Assembly (NCBI GenBank): GCA_009772935.1
Contig: WOUR01000027.1
Coordinates: 1 to 64,000 of the forward strand
Source: Rhodospirillaceae bacterium
Lineage (GTDB): Bacteria; Pseudomonadota; Alphaproteobacteria; Reyranellales; Reyranellaceae
DNA: 64,000 nucleotides
Reading direction: 5' to 3'
Positions 26,970 through 38,350 of this stretch are shown here, piece by piece. The position numbers and the translations under genes were made by a program. Below the pieces are notes generated by a model, which worked only from the letters and a program-made list of their open reading frames with translations, was not told where the DNA came from and ran no database searches. Position 1 is the first letter of the stretch; every line of letters starts with the position of its first letter.

Positions 26970-28505
26970 ATGCACAGGCGGTCACCCTTTCTCCTGGCCT
27001 TTACGGCCTTCCTCCTCGCCGGCTGCACCGCCGGCCCGGATTTCGTGAAGCCCGCCAAGCCGACATCGACCGGCTACACGCCCGAGGCGCTGGCGCTTCA
27101 GACCAGCTCCGCAGCCAGTCCCGGCGGCGCCGCGCAGACGTTCGTGCCGGAGCAGGACATCCCCGGCGATTGGTGGGCGCTGTTCCAGTCGACGCAGCTC
27201 GACGCGCTGGTTCGTGAATCGCTGCGCGCCAATCCCGACGTCGACGCCGCGCAAGCGGCGCTGCGGCAGGCACGGGAACTCTACTTCGCGCAGCAGGGCG
27301 GCCTGTTTCCGACCTTGAGCGCCAACGGTTCGGGCCAGCAGCAACTTTCCTCTCCGGCGTCCCAGGGGCAGGCGGGCTCTGGCGTCATGTTCGGCGTCAC
27401 CTCCGCATCGCTCAACATCTCCTATTCGCCGGACGTTTTCGGTGGCGTGCGTCGCCAGGTCGAATCCCGGGAAGCGGCGGCTGAGAACCAGCGCTTCCAG
27501 CTCGAGGCGACCTACCTGACGCTCTCCTCCAACGTCGTCGTGGCCGCGATCAACGTCGCCTCGCTGCAGGCCCAGATCAAAGCGACCCAGGACATCATCA
27601 ACATCCTCAACAATTCACTGACGGTGGTGCGCCGCCAGTTCGACCTGGGCGGCGCCTCGCGCGCCGACGTCCTGGCCCAGGAGGCGGCCCTCACGCAGAC
27701 CCAGGCGACCTTGCCGCCGCTGCAGAAGCAGCTCGCCCAGCAACGCAACCAGCTGATGCGGCTGGTCGGCCGCTCGCCCGACCAGGATCGCGGCGAGAGC
27801 TTCGACCTCGCCAAGCTCAAGTTGCCGCAGGAGCTCCCGCTCAGCCTGCCCTCGTCCCTGGTCGAGCAGCGGCCGGACGTGCGCGCTGCCGAGGAGCAGC
27901 TCCGCGGTGCCAGCGCCGACATCGGGGTCGCGGTCGCCAACCAGATGCCGCAATTCACCATTACGGGCCTGCTGGGGTTCAGCTCGGGCGGGATCAGCTC
28001 CCTGATCGTCCCGGGGTCGGGCGTGTGGAGCATCGGCCTCGGGATCGCGCAGACCGTGTTCGACGGCGGCAAGCTCGATCATCAGCGCCAGGCCGCGATC
28101 GCTGCCTATGAGCGCGCGGCCGCCCAGTATCGCGGCGTCGTCCTGTCGGCTTTCCAGGACGTTGCGAACGCCCTGCGTGCCGTGCAGTACGATGCCGATA
28201 CGCTGCGTGCCCAGGTTGCCGCCGAGCAGACCGCGGCCGCGAGCCTCAGGCTCTCGGAGCAGCAGTACCAGCTCGGCGCCGTGAACTACCTGATCCTGCT
28301 CAACGCCCAGCAGACCTACCAGACCGCCGTCATCAACCGGCTGCGGGCGCAGGCCGCGCGCTATTCCGACACCGCGGCGCTGTTTCAGGCTCTGGGCGGC
28401 GGCTGGTGGAACCGCAACGACGTCGATCCGAAATCGATGGGCAAGCCGACGCGCTTCGCGCTGCCGCCCGTCCAGGACATCAAGCTCCCGCGCGCCGGTC
28501 ACTGA
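26970..28505 (+). CDS. RND efflux outer-membrane factor lipoprotein (NodT/OprM family)
   Basis: lipobox LLAGC; DWWALFQSTQLDALVRESLRANPDVDAAQAALRQARE; SLVEQRPDVRAAEEQLRGASADIGVA. Confidence 0.94.
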   Translation: MHRRSPFLLAFTAFLLAGCTAGPDFVKPAKPTSTGYTPEALALQTSSAASPGGAAQTFVPEQDIPGDWWALFQSTQLDALVRESLRANPDVDAAQAALRQARELYFAQQGGLFPTLSANGSGQQQLSSPASQGQAGSGVMFGVTSASLNISYSPDVFGGVRRQVESREAAAENQRFQLEATYLTLSSNVVVAAINVASLQAQIKATQDIINILNNSLTVVRRQFDLGGASRADVLAQEAALTQTQATLPPLQKQLAQQRNQLMRLVGRSPDQDRGESFDLAKLKLPQELPLSLPSSLVEQRPDVRAAEEQLRGASADIGVAVANQMPQFTITGLLGFSSGGISSLIVPGSGVWSIGLGIAQTVFDGGKLDHQRQAAIAAYERAAAQYRGVVLSAFQDVANALRAVQYDADTLRAQVAAEQTAAASLRLSEQQYQLGAVNYLILLNAQQTYQTAVINRLRAQAARYSDTAALFQALGGGWWNRNDVDPKSMGKPTRFALPPVQDIKLPRAGH

Positions 28506-28565
28506 CCGGCCGCTCCCTCCATCCAGATCAAGTCATCCTGATCAGCTCAACTCAAGAGGCATAAG

Positions 28566-29690
28566 ATGATCAAGCGAATGCTCATCATGCTCATTCTCGT
28601 CGGCGCAGTGCTTGGCGGGTTGTTCGGCTTCAAGACCTTCGTCAACGGCAAGATCAAGGAAGCCATGGCCGGCATGGCCAACATGCCCCAGACGGTCTCC
28701 GCGATGAAGGCAGAGACCAGCGACTGGCAACCGAAGATCGATGCGGTCGGCACGTTGCGCGCCGTGCGTGGCGCGGAGCTCTCGCTCGAAGTGGCGGGCG
28801 TCGTCGAGACGATTTCCTTCCAGTCGGGCGACGAGGTCAAGGAAGGGCAGGTGTTGCTCACCCTGCGCAAGGAGGATGAGGAGGCCCGGCTTCAGTCGCT
28901 CGAGGCGACGGCGTCCCTCGCCCAGATCACCTACGACCGCGACATGAAGCAGCTGAAGGCGCAGGCGATCAGCCAGGCGATCGTCGACAACGACGAAGCC
29001 AACCTCCGTAACGCGCGCGCGCAGGTCGCCGTCCAGAAGGCGATCCTCGACAAGAAGACGCTCCGGGCACCGTTCGACGGCAAGCTCGGCCTGCGTCAGG
29101 TCGACCTCGGCCAGTTCCTCCCGGCGGGTACGATGATCGCCACGCTGCAGTCCCTGGATCCAATTTTCGTCGACTTCCTCCTGCCCCAGCAGGCCGTGGC
29201 GCAGATCGCGGTCGGCGACAGGGTGAGGGCCAGGATCGATGCCTTCCCCGGCCGGACCTTCGAAGGAAAGATCACCGCCATCAATCCGAAGATTGAGACG
29301 GGCAGCCGCAACGTGCAGGTGCGCGCCACCCTGCCGAACACCGACCAGAAGCTGATGCCCGGCATGTTTGCTGCGGTCGAGCTGGACACCGGGACGGCGC
29401 AGCGCCTGGTGACGCTGCCGCAGACGGCGGTGAGCTACAATCCCTACGGCTCGCTGGTCTACATCGTCGATGACAAGGGCGCGGGCGCCAAGCCCGAGCT
29501 GACCGCCCGGCAGGTCTTCGTCACGACGGGCGCCACCCGCGGTGACCAGGTGGCCGTTCTGAAGGGCGTCGCCGAAGGCGACACGGTCGTCACCTCCGGC
29601 CAGATCAAGTTGCGCAATGGCGTGCCGGTTGTGGTCAACAACAGCGCTCTGCCGACCAACGACGCCGCGCCCAAGATCGTCGACAAGTAA
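28566..29690 (+). CDS. RND efflux periplasmic adaptor subunit
   Basis: GTLRAVRGAELSLEVAGVVETISFQSGDEVKEGQVLLTL; LRAPFDGKLGLRQVDLGQFL. Confidence 0.94.
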   Translation: MIKRMLIMLILVGAVLGGLFGFKTFVNGKIKEAMAGMANMPQTVSAMKAETSDWQPKIDAVGTLRAVRGAELSLEVAGVVETISFQSGDEVKEGQVLLTLRKEDEEARLQSLEATASLAQITYDRDMKQLKAQAISQAIVDNDEANLRNARAQVAVQKAILDKKTLRAPFDGKLGLRQVDLGQFLPAGTMIATLQSLDPIFVDFLLPQQAVAQIAVGDRVRARIDAFPGRTFEGKITAINPKIETGSRNVQVRATLPNTDQKLMPGMFAAVELDTGTAQRLVTLPQTAVSYNPYGSLVYIVDDKGAGAKPELTARQVFVTTGATRGDQVAVLKGVAEGDTVVTSGQIKLRNGVPVVVNNSALPTNDAAPKIVDK

Positions 29691-29711
29691 CAGCCCGCAG
29701 GACATCGTCCC

Positions 29712-32700
29712 ATGAAATTCACCGACATCTTCGTCCGCCGCCCGGTGCTGGCGAGCGTGGTCAGTCTGCTGATTCTGGTCGTCGGCCTGCGCGCCATCAG
29801 CGGCCTGCCGGTGCTGCAGTATCCCCGCACCGAGAATGCGGTGGTCACGATCACGACGACCTATTACGGCGCCGATCCCGACGTCATCGCCGGCTTCATC
29901 ACCACGCCGCTCGAGCAGGCGGTCGCCCAGGCCAACGGCATCGACTACATGACGTCGACCAGCCAGAGCGGCGTCAGCACCATCACGGTCTACCTGCGGC
30001 TGAATTACGATTCGAGCAAGGCGCTGACGGAGATCAATACCAAGGTGAACTCGGTGCTGAACCGGCTGCCCACCGGGACGCAGCAGCCGGTGCTGACGGT
30101 GAAGGTCGGCCAGACGATCGACGCGATGTATATCGGCTTCAATAGCAAGGAGCTGGCGCCCAACCAGATCACTGATTACCTGGTGCGCGTCGTGCAGCCC
30201 AGGCTGCAGGCGGTCGAAGGCGTCCAGACAGCCGAATTGCTGGGCGCCAAGAACTTCGCGCTGCGCGCCTGGCTCGATCCGCAGAAGCTCGCCGCCTATG
30301 GTCTGACCGCGGCGGATGTCGGCCAGGCGCTGACGGCGAACGACTACATCGCCGGCCTCGGCACGACCAAGGGCCAGATGGTGCAGGTCACGCTCAAGGC
30401 CTCGACTGCGCTGAGCTCGCTGGAGGAATTCCGCAATCTGGTGCTGAAGCAGGACAAGGGCGCGATCGTCCGGCTCAGCGACGTGGCCAACGTGACGCTG
30501 GGGTCCGACGACTACGAATCGGAAGTGAGCTTCGACGGCCAGAAGGCGGTCTATATCGGTATCCAGGTTGCGCCCGCGGCCAACCTGCTCGACGTGATCA
30601 AGGGCGTGAAGGATGTGTTTCCGGAGATCCAGGCGCAGCTTCCGCAGGGCCTGAACGGCCAGATCATCTACGACTCGACGGAGTTCGTGAACAGCTCGAT
30701 CGAGGAGGTAATCCGCACCCTGGTCGAGGCGCTGGTGATCGTGACGCTGGTGGTCTTCGTCTTCCTCGGCTCGGTGCGGTCGGTCATCATCCCGGTGATC
30801 GCCATTCCGCTGTCGCTGATCGGCACCTTCGCCATGATGGCGGCCTTCGGCTTCTCCATTAACCTGCTGACCCTGCTCGCGCTGGTCCTGGCGATCGGCC
30901 TTGTGGTCGACGACGCCATCATCGTCGTCGAGAACGTGAACCGCCATCTCGAGGAGGGGCAGAAGCCCTTTCCCGCCGCGATCCAGGCGGCACGCGAACT
31001 GGGCGGGCCCATCATCGCCATGACCGTGGTGCTGATCGCGGTCTACGTGCCGATCGGCTTCCAGAGCGGCCTGACGGGCGCGCTGTTCACCGAGTTCGCC
31101 TTCACCCTGGTGGGCGCCGTCACCATTTCGGCGGTCGTGGCGCTGACGCTGTCACCCATGATGTGCTCGCGGATGCTGAAGCCGCACAGCCCTGACGATC
31201 GCGGCCTGGAAGCGCGCGTGATCCGCGGCATCGACAACGTGTTCGACCGTCTGCGGCGCGGCTATTCCCGCTGGCTGAGCGGCAGCCTGAACTACCTGCC
31301 GGTGACGGCGACCTTCGCCGTGCTGGTGCTCGGCAGCATCTACTTCCTCTACTCGGCCACCAGCAGCGAGCTGGCGCCGCAGGAAGACCAGGGCATCATC
31401 ATCGGCTTCGCGACCTCGGCGCCCAATTCGACGATCGACCAGCGCCAGATCTATTCGCGCGAAGTCTACAAGATCGGCGCCAGCCATCCGGAAACCGACC
31501 ACGTCTTCCAGCTCGACGTACCCGGCCAGTCGATCGCGGGCTACGTGCTGAAGCCATGGGACCAGCGCGCCATGACGTCCAACCAGTTGCAGCCGATCAT
31601 TCAGCAGGAGCTTTCAGGCATCGCCGGCGCGCAGATCGTGGCCTTCCAGCCGTCGCCGCTGCCGGGCTCGGACGGTCTGCCGATCCAGTTCGTGATCAAC
31701 ACGACGGGCGGATTCGAGGCGCTGAACGACGTGGCGCAGAAGTTCCTGCAGGAGGCGCTCGCCACCGGCCGCTTCATCTTCCTCAACACCGACCTCAAGA
31801 TCGACGCGCCGCAGGCCACGGTCGTGATCGATCGCGACAAGGCCGCGGCGCTGGGTCTCAGGATGAGCGACATCGGCGGCGCCCTGGGATCGATGCTGGG
31901 CGGCGGCTATGTCAACTACTTCGCGCTCGATGGCCGCTCCTACAAGGTGATCCCGCAGGTCCAGCAGTCTTCGCGGCAGAACATCGACCAGATCCTCGAC
32001 TATCACATCAAGGCCGGGGACGGCACGACGGTGCCTCTGTCCACGGTTGCGTCGATCGCCACCAAGGCGATTCCGCAGTCGCTCAACCACTTCCAGCAGC
32101 TCAACAGCGCCACCATCCAGGGCGTTGCCTTCCCGGGCGTGTCGCAGGCCGAAGCCCTGGAGACGCTGAAGGAACTGGCGCAGCGCACCCTGCCGCAGGG
32201 CTACTCGATCGACCATGGCGGCGCATCGCGTCAGTTCATCCAGGAGAGCGGCGGCTTCATCGTCACCTTCGGCTTCGCGCTGATCATCATCTACCTGTCG
32301 CTCGCGGCCCTGTTCGAGAGCTTCCGCGATCCGCTGATCATCCTGTTCTCGGTGCCGATGTCGATCGCAGGCGCGCTGATCTTCCTGATGGCGCTCAGCA
32401 CGGTGGGCATGCCGGGGGCGACCCTGAACATCTACACCCAGGTCGGCCTGGTCACCCTGATGGGCCTGATCAGCAAGCACGGCATCCTGATCGTCGAGGT
32501 TGCGAACGAGCTGCAAGAGGCCGGCAAGTCGCGGCGCGAGGCCATCCTGGAGGCTGCCGCCATCCGTCTGCGGCCGATCCTGATGACCACCGCGGCGATG
32601 GTGCTGGGCGTCGTACCGCTGATCGTGGCGACCGGCGCCGGCGCCCTGTCGCGCTTCTCGATGGGCCTGGTGATCGCCAGCGGCCTGGCGGTCGGCACGC

Positions 32701-32807
32701 TCTTCACCCTGTTCGTGGTGCCGGCCGTCTACGTGATGCTGGCGGCGGACCATTCGAAGAAGCGTGGCGCCGGCGAGCCCATCGAGGCCCCGGCAGCGGG
32801 CGACTGA
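29712..32807 (+). CDS. RND multidrug efflux permease (HAE1-like)
   Basis: FVRRPVLASVVSLLILVVGLRAI...GLVVDDAIIVVENVNRHLEEG; full 1031 aa. Confidence 0.95.
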   Translation: MKFTDIFVRRPVLASVVSLLILVVGLRAISGLPVLQYPRTENAVVTITTTYYGADPDVIAGFITTPLEQAVAQANGIDYMTSTSQSGVSTITVYLRLNYDSSKALTEINTKVNSVLNRLPTGTQQPVLTVKVGQTIDAMYIGFNSKELAPNQITDYLVRVVQPRLQAVEGVQTAELLGAKNFALRAWLDPQKLAAYGLTAADVGQALTANDYIAGLGTTKGQMVQVTLKASTALSSLEEFRNLVLKQDKGAIVRLSDVANVTLGSDDYESEVSFDGQKAVYIGIQVAPAANLLDVIKGVKDVFPEIQAQLPQGLNGQIIYDSTEFVNSSIEEVIRTLVEALVIVTLVVFVFLGSVRSVIIPVIAIPLSLIGTFAMMAAFGFSINLLTLLALVLAIGLVVDDAIIVVENVNRHLEEGQKPFPAAIQAARELGGPIIAMTVVLIAVYVPIGFQSGLTGALFTEFAFTLVGAVTISAVVALTLSPMMCSRMLKPHSPDDRGLEARVIRGIDNVFDRLRRGYSRWLSGSLNYLPVTATFAVLVLGSIYFLYSATSSELAPQEDQGIIIGFATSAPNSTIDQRQIYSREVYKIGASHPETDHVFQLDVPGQSIAGYVLKPWDQRAMTSNQLQPIIQQELSGIAGAQIVAFQPSPLPGSDGLPIQFVINTTGGFEALNDVAQKFLQEALATGRFIFLNTDLKIDAPQATVVIDRDKAAALGLRMSDIGGALGSMLGGGYVNYFALDGRSYKVIPQVQQSSRQNIDQILDYHIKAGDGTTVPLSTVASIATKAIPQSLNHFQQLNSATIQGVAFPGVSQAEALETLKELAQRTLPQGYSIDHGGASRQFIQESGGFIVTFGFALIIIYLSLAALFESFRDPLIILFSVPMSIAGALIFLMALSTVGMPGATLNIYTQVGLVTLMGLISKHGILIVEVANELQEAGKSRREAILEAAAIRLRPILMTTAAMVLGVVPLIVATGAGALSRFSMGLVIASGLAVGTLFTLFVVPAVYVMLAADHSKKRGAGEPIEAPAAGD

Positions 32808-32882
32808 GGCGGGATCGGAGGGGCGGGCGGGGTGGCAGACGGGACTGCCCCGGCCGCCCCGCAATGGTGTATCCTGTCCGCG

Positions 32883-33059
32883 ATGACCACCCCCTCGAAA
32901 CCGGTCCCGGAGAAGGACGAACGCGCAGACCGGCTCGCCGCCGCCCTGCGCGAAAACCTGAAGCGGCGCAAGGCACAGGCGCGCGCCAAGGGGGAGGTCC
33001 CGAAACCCTCGGGGCCGGGACAGGGCACCGATCCGACCGCGGCCAAGACCGGCGGTTGA
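32883..33059 (+). CDS. small conserved-looking hypothetical protein
   Basis: MTTPSKPVPEKDERADRLAAALRENLKRRKAQARAKG; coding context between RND and dcd. Confidence 0.55.
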   Translation: MTTPSKPVPEKDERADRLAAALRENLKRRKAQARAKGEVPKPSGPGQGTDPTAAKTGG

Positions 33060-33093
33060 GCCGCCCCCTTCCCTCGTTTAGAAGCGCCCCCCA

Positions 33094-33648
33094 ATGAGCA
33101 TTCTCTCGGACCGCTGGATTCGCCGCATGGCACAGGAGAAGGGCATGATCGAGCCCTTCGTCGACGCCCAGAAGCGCGAAGGCGTCATTTCCTACGGCCT
33201 GTCGTCCTATGGCTATGACGCCCGTGTCGGCACCGACTTCAAGATCTTCACCAACGTCAATTCGTCGGTGGTCGACCCCAAGAAGTTCGACCAGCAGAGC
33301 TTCGTCGATCGCAACACCGAAGTCTGCATCATCCCACCCAATTCCTTCGCGCTGGCGCGGACCGTCGAATATTTCCGCATCCCGCGTGACGTGCTGGTGA
33401 TCTGCGTCGGCAAGTCGACCTATGCGCGCTGCGGCATCATCGTGAACGTGACGCCGCTCGAGCCGGAGTGGGAGGGGCACGTGACCCTGGAATTCTCCAA
33501 CACCACGCCGCTGCCCGCGAAGATCTACGCCAACGAGGGCGCCTGCCAGTTCCTCTTCCTTCAGGGCAACGAGCCCTGCGAGGTTTCCTACCGCGACAAG
33601 GCCGGCAAGTATCAGGGCCAGCGCGGCGTCACCCTGCCGAAAATCTGA
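33094..33648 (+). CDS. dcd: dCTP deaminase
   Basis: [76 protein letters not shown]. Confidence 0.97.
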   Translation: MSILSDRWIRRMAQEKGMIEPFVDAQKREGVISYGLSSYGYDARVGTDFKIFTNVNSSVVDPKKFDQQSFVDRNTEVCIIPPNSFALARTVEYFRIPRDVLVICVGKSTYARCGIIVNVTPLEPEWEGHVTLEFSNTTPLPAKIYANEGACQFLFLQGNEPCEVSYRDKAGKYQGQRGVTLPKI

Positions 33649-33660
33649 GCGGAGGCGACC

Positions 33661-34944
33661 ATGGATAGAATTCGCATCAGGGGCGGCCGCCAGCTCAAGG
33701 GCGAGATCCGCATCTCCGGCGCCAAGAACGCGGCCCTGCCGCTGATGGTGGCCTCGATGCTGAGCGACCAGCCTCTCACCCTGCATAACGTGCCCCGTCT
33801 GGCCGACATCACCACCATGATGCAGCTGCTGCGCCAGCACGGGGTGGAGATCGAGGCGACCGCCGGCGAGAACGGCCACAGCCACGGCACCACGATGGTG
33901 TTGAAGGCCGCGAAGATCAGCTCGACCACTGCGCCCTACGACATCGTGCGCAAGATGCGCGCGTCGATGCTGGTGCTGGGCGTGCTGCTGGCCCGCGAGG
34001 GCCAGGCCAAGGTGTCGCTGCCGGGCGGCTGCGCCATCGGCGCGCGTCCCGTCGACCTGCACATTGCCGGCCTGCGGGCGATGGGTGCCGAGATCGACAT
34101 CGACGGCGGCTACATGGTCGCGCGGGCGCCGAAGGGCCTCAAGGGCGCGCGCTACACCTTCCCGAAGGTTTCGGTCGGCGCGACCGAGAACCTGATGATC
34201 GCGGCGGCTTTGGCCAAGGGTACGACCGTGCTCGACAACGCCGCGCGCGAGCCCGAGATCGCGAACCTCGGCGAATGCCTGTCGGCGATGGGCGTGCCGG
34301 TGGGCGGCATCGGTACCGAGACGCTCACCATCGAGGGCGTGACGTCGTTCAAGCCCATCGAGCACGCGGTCATTCCCGACCGGATCGAAACCGGCACCTA
34401 CGCCATGGCTGTTGCCATGACGGCGGGCGACGTCGAGCTGATCGGCGGCCGGGTCGAGCTGATCGACACGGTGGCCGCCAGCCTGCGCGCGGCCGGCGTC
34501 ACGTTGGAGGACACCGAGCGCGGCATGCGGGTGCACCGGACCAACGGCGCGCTGCACGGCGTCGACGTGATGACGGAGCCGTTCCCGGGTTTCCCGACGG
34601 ACCTGCAGGCGCAGATGATGGCGCTCATGACGCGGGCCGAAGGCGCCTCGATGATCACCGAGACGATCTTCGAGAGCCGCTTCATGCACGTGCCGGAGCT
34701 GGCGCGCATGGGCGCCAACGTCACCATCCATCACCAGTCGGCGCTGGTGCGCGGCGTGCCGAAGCTCCGCGGCGCCGAAGTGATGGCGACCGACCTGCGC
34801 GCCTCGGTGTCGCTCGCCATTGCGGCCCTGTCGGCCGAGGGCGACACGATGCTGCATCGCGTCTACCATCTCGACCGCGGCTTCGAGCGTCTGGAGGAGA
34901 AGCTCAGCGCCTGCGGTGCGGACATCGAGCGGCTGAAGGGCTAG
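33661..34944 (+). CDS. murA: UDP-N-acetylglucosamine 1-carboxyvinyltransferase
   Basis: [57 protein letters not shown]. Confidence 0.97.
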   Translation: MDRIRIRGGRQLKGEIRISGAKNAALPLMVASMLSDQPLTLHNVPRLADITTMMQLLRQHGVEIEATAGENGHSHGTTMVLKAAKISSTTAPYDIVRKMRASMLVLGVLLAREGQAKVSLPGGCAIGARPVDLHIAGLRAMGAEIDIDGGYMVARAPKGLKGARYTFPKVSVGATENLMIAAALAKGTTVLDNAAREPEIANLGECLSAMGVPVGGIGTETLTIEGVTSFKPIEHAVIPDRIETGTYAMAVAMTAGDVELIGGRVELIDTVAASLRAAGVTLEDTERGMRVHRTNGALHGVDVMTEPFPGFPTDLQAQMMALMTRAEGASMITETIFESRFMHVPELARMGANVTIHHQSALVRGVPKLRGAEVMATDLRASVSLAIAALSAEGDTMLHRVYHLDRGFERLEEKLSACGADIERLKG

Positions 34945-34949
34945 GACGC

Positions 34950-35375
34950 ATGACGGCCAAGCTGAAACTGTCCGCCCTCGACGCCGACGACCTGGCCATC
35001 ATTTCCGCCGCCGTCCAGGACGCGCTGGTGGCGGTCCGCGACTGCGCCTTCCTGAAGGACGAGAGCCGCTTCGTTCTGCTGCTCAACCGGTTTCGGTGGG
35101 AAGCCGATCCCGAGCAGGGAACCGGCCATACTCGGACCCATTCCGCCCTCGTTTTCAACGAGGTGACGGCCGTGCGGCACCATGACATCCCCACGGCCGA
35201 GCCCGACCGGATGCTGGAATTGCTTGCCGTGGTGCTGGAGGACGACCATTCAGTCCTGCTGCGCTTTTCGGCCGGACGGGCCATACGGCTGGAAATCGGC
35301 CGGCTCGCATGCCATTTGGGGGATGTCGGGGAGCCTTGGCCCACCCCGTGGAAGCCCGCCCACCCGGTCGAATAG
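34950..35375 (+). CDS. DUF2948 family protein
   Basis: LDADDLAIISAAVQDALV...RFVLLLNRFRWE; conserved position between murA and hisG/hisD. Confidence 0.85.
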   Translation: MTAKLKLSALDADDLAIISAAVQDALVAVRDCAFLKDESRFVLLLNRFRWEADPEQGTGHTRTHSALVFNEVTAVRHHDIPTAEPDRMLELLAVVLEDDHSVLLRFSAGRAIRLEIGRLACHLGDVGEPWPTPWKPAHPVE

Positions 35376-35423
35376 CCTTTCGGCTCCGGCGAGGGGCGGG
35401 CGTTCGTTACTGGAGAACCTGTC

Positions 35424-36104
35424 GTGTCGAGCGAGGCCAACGAGAAGCTGATCCTGGCGCTGCCCAAGGGCCGCATCCTCAAGGAAGCGGCGCCCGTCTT
35501 TGCGCGCGCCGGCATCGTGCCGGAAGCGGCCTTCGCCAATCCCGACGCCCGCCAGCTCCGCTTCACGACCAACCATCCCGACCTCGACATCATCCGCGTC
35601 CGTTCCTTCGACGTGGCGACCTTCGTGGCCTTCGGCGCGGCGCATCTCGGCATCGCCGGCGCCGACGTGCTGATGGAGTTCGACTACCCTGAGATCTACG
35701 CCCCGATCGATCTCGGCATCGGCAAGTGCCGGCTGGCCGTTGCCGAGCCGGTCGAGATGGCGGGCAAGGACGATCCGCGCCGCTGGAGCCACGTCCGCAT
35801 CGCCACGAAGTATCCCGAGGTGACGCGCCGCCACTTTGCCGCGCGCGGCGTGCAGGCGGAGTGCGTCAAGCTGTCGGGCGCGATGGAGCTGGCGCCGTCG
35901 CTCGGCCTCAGCCACCGCATCGTCGATCTCGTCGATTCCGGCCGCACCCTGAAGGAGAATGGCCTGGTCGAGATCGAGCATATCGCCGACATCACCTCGC
36001 GCTTCATCGTCAACCGCGCCGCCCTCAAGACGCGGCCCGAGCGGGTCGGCCACTGGATCGACCGTTTCCGCGAGGTCGCCGCAGGGGCTGCCCGTGCCGC
36101 TTAG
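35424..36104 (+). CDS. hisG: ATP phosphoribosyltransferase (short form)
   Basis: [65 protein letters not shown]. Confidence 0.96.
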   Translation: MSSEANEKLILALPKGRILKEAAPVFARAGIVPEAAFANPDARQLRFTTNHPDLDIIRVRSFDVATFVAFGAAHLGIAGADVLMEFDYPEIYAPIDLGIGKCRLAVAEPVEMAGKDDPRRWSHVRIATKYPEVTRRHFAARGVQAECVKLSGAMELAPSLGLSHRIVDLVDSGRTLKENGLVEIEHIADITSRFIVNRAALKTRPERVGHWIDRFREVAAGAARAA

Positions 36105-37392
36105 GCTCGACGCCTCGGCGCCGGGTTTCGAAAAGGAATTTTCGGCCTTCCTGGGGCGCAATCGGGATACCGACGAGAATGTCGACCGAGTGGTCGCCGG
36201 CATCGTGGCCGACGTGCGCGCGCGTGGCGACGCGGCCGTCGTTGACTACACGGCCAAGTTCGATTGGGCAGGTGTTACCGTCGCCAACATGCGCATCGCC
36301 GATGCCGAGCGCGACGCGGCGGCGTCACAGGTACCGGCGGCGCAGCGCGAGGCGCTGACCTTCGCGGCCAGGCGCATTGAGGCATTCCACCGTGCGCTGA
36401 TGCCGAAGGATGTCGACTTCACCGACGCCACCGGCACGCGCCTCGGGGCGCGTTACCGGCCGGTGGATGCGGCCGGTGTCTACGTGCCGGGCGGCACGGC
36501 GGCCTATCCGTCCTCGGTGCTGATGAACATCATGCCAGCCAAGGTCGCAGGCGTGGGCCGCATCGTCATGGTGGTCCCGACGCCCGGCGGTACCCTCAAT
36601 CCATTGGTCATGCTGGCGGCCCAGATCGCCGGCGCCGACGAGATCTGGCGCATTGGCGGCGCGCAGGCGGTGGCGGCACTGGCCTACGGCACGCAATCGA
36701 TCCGGCCGGTCGACAAGATCACCGGGCCGGGCAATGCCTATGTCGCCGCCGCCAAGCGTCGAGTGTTCGGCCAGGTCGGCATCGACCTGATCGCCGGCCC
36801 CTCCGAGATCCTCGTTGTGGCCGACCGCCATAACGATCCGGCCTGGATTGCCGCCGACCTGCTGTCGCAGGCGGAACACGACCCGTCCTCGCAATCGGTG
36901 CTGATCGCCGACGATGCGGCCTTCGCCGACGCCGTGCTGCGCGCTGTCGAGGCCGAGCTGAAGACGCTTGCCCGTGCCGAGATCGCCGCGGCGAGCTGGC
37001 GCGACAACGGTGCCGTGATCCTGGTGCCGGACTTCTCGGCTGTCCCGCCCATCGTCGACGCCATCGCCGCCGAGCATGTCGAGCTGGCGATGGAGATGGC
37101 GCCGGCCGAGGCGCTATCGCAGAAGATCCGTCATGCCGGCGCGATCTTCCTCGGCCGTCACACGCCCGAGGCGATCGGCGACTATGTCGCCGGCACCAAC
37201 CATGTGCTGCCGACCTCGCGCGCCGCTCGTTTCTCCGGCGGGTTGGGTGTTTACGACTTCCTGAAGCGGACGTCGCTGGTCGCCTGTACGCCGCAGTCGC
37301 TGGCCGCCCTCGGCCCATCCGCCGTGGCGCTCGCCGAAGCTGAAGGGCTCGGCGCCCATGGCCGTTCGGTTTCGCTCCGGCTGGGACGCTAG
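36094..37392 (+). CDS. hisD: histidinol dehydrogenase
   Basis: GTG start overlapping his[72 protein letters not shown]. Confidence 0.97.
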   Translation: MPLRLDASAPGFEKEFSAFLGRNRDTDENVDRVVAGIVADVRARGDAAVVDYTAKFDWAGVTVANMRIADAERDAAASQVPAAQREALTFAARRIEAFHRALMPKDVDFTDATGTRLGARYRPVDAAGVYVPGGTAAYPSSVLMNIMPAKVAGVGRIVMVVPTPGGTLNPLVMLAAQIAGADEIWRIGGAQAVAALAYGTQSIRPVDKITGPGNAYVAAAKRRVFGQVGIDLIAGPSEILVVADRHNDPAWIAADLLSQAEHDPSSQSVLIADDAAFADAVLRAVEAELKTLARAEIAAASWRDNGAVILVPDFSAVPPIVDAIAAEHVELAMEMAPAEALSQKIRHAGAIFLGRHTPEAIGDYVAGTNHVLPTSRAARFSGGLGVYDFLKRTSLVACTPQSLAALGPSAVALAEAEGLGAHGRSVSLRLGR

Positions 37393-37394
37393 CG

Positions 37395-37883
37395 ATGCCG
37401 GCCGGGACGACCGACAAGACGCGGCGCATCGTCGATGTCGTGCTGGACGAGGACTCGGTCGCCCGCCGGGCGCCCGAGGTCGAGCACGAGCGTGCCGTCG
37501 CGCTGTTTGACCTCATCGAGGAGAACGATTTCTGCCTGGTCGGCGGCCAGCCCGGACCCTATCGCCTGCGCATCGGCATCTTCGAGCAGCGGCTGGTGTT
37601 CGACGTGCGCAATGAGGCCGACGAGAAGCTACGCGACATCGTCCTGTCGCTGACCCCGTTCCGCAAGGTCGTGAAGGACTACTTCCTGATCTGCGAGAGC
37701 TACTACGCCGCCATCAAGAAGCTCGGCCCGTCGCAGATCGAAGCACTCGACATGGGCCGGCGCGGCCTGCACGATGAGGGCTCGGACCTGCTGCGCGAGC
37801 GGCTCGAGGGCAAGATCGAAGTCGACCACGACACGGCCCGGCGGCTGTTCACGCTGATCTGCGCCCTGCACATCAAATCGTGA
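37395..37883 (+). CDS. UPF0262 family protein
   Basis: [42 protein letters not shown]...[23 protein letters not shown]. Confidence 0.92.
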   Translation: MPAGTTDKTRRIVDVVLDEDSVARRAPEVEHERAVALFDLIEENDFCLVGGQPGPYRLRIGIFEQRLVFDVRNEADEKLRDIVLSLTPFRKVVKDYFLICESYYAAIKKLGPSQIEALDMGRRGLHDEGSDLLRERLEGKIEVDHDTARRLFTLICALHIKS

Positions 37884-37896
37884 GCGGGCTGGGGCG

Positions 37897-38340
37897 ATGA
37901 TCGGACTGCCGTCCAGCCTGCTCTTCGCCTGCAGCGAGAACTCCGTCCGGTCGCCGATGGCCGAGGCGCTGGCCAAACGACTCTACGGTCACAGGGTCTA
38001 TATCGATTCGGTGGGCGTGCGCGCGAGCGAGGTCGACGGGTTCGCGGTCGCCGCGCTGGACGAGATCGACATCGACGTCCACCGCCACCATGCCAAGACG
38101 TTCGACGACGTCGACGCCGCATCGTTCGAGCTGATCGTCACCCTGTCGCCGGAAGCGCATCACAGCGCACTGGAGTTCACGCGCGGGACGGCGACCGAGG
38201 TCGAGTACTGGCCGATGCCCGACCCCAGCGCCGTGGAAGGATCGCGGGAGACGCGGCTCGATGCCTACCGTCATACCCGCGACCAGGTCCTGGTCCGACT
38301 GAAGGCGCGCTTCGGAGCACCGATCACACCTTCGGTCTGA
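37897..38340 (+). CDS. low-molecular-weight protein tyrosine phosphatase-like protein
   Basis: LLFACSENSVRSPMAEALAKRLYG (C-x5-R-S P-loop variant). Confidence 0.85.
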   Translation: MIGLPSSLLFACSENSVRSPMAEALAKRLYGHRVYIDSVGVRASEVDGFAVAALDEIDIDVHRHHAKTFDDVDAASFELIVTLSPEAHHSALEFTRGTATEVEYWPMPDPSAVEGSRETRLDAYRHTRDQVLVRLKARFGAPITPSV

Positions 38341-38350
38341 CGGTCTCTGC

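Noticed and set aside
28542-30947. 801-aa minus-strand ORF across the RND adaptor and permease genes
   Set aside because: Shadow ORF with H/D/R/Q-rich biased composition, antisense to strongly supported RND genes.
32704-34869. 721-aa minus-strand ORF across dcd and murA
   Set aside because: Antisense to two unmistakable housekeeping genes; biased composition.
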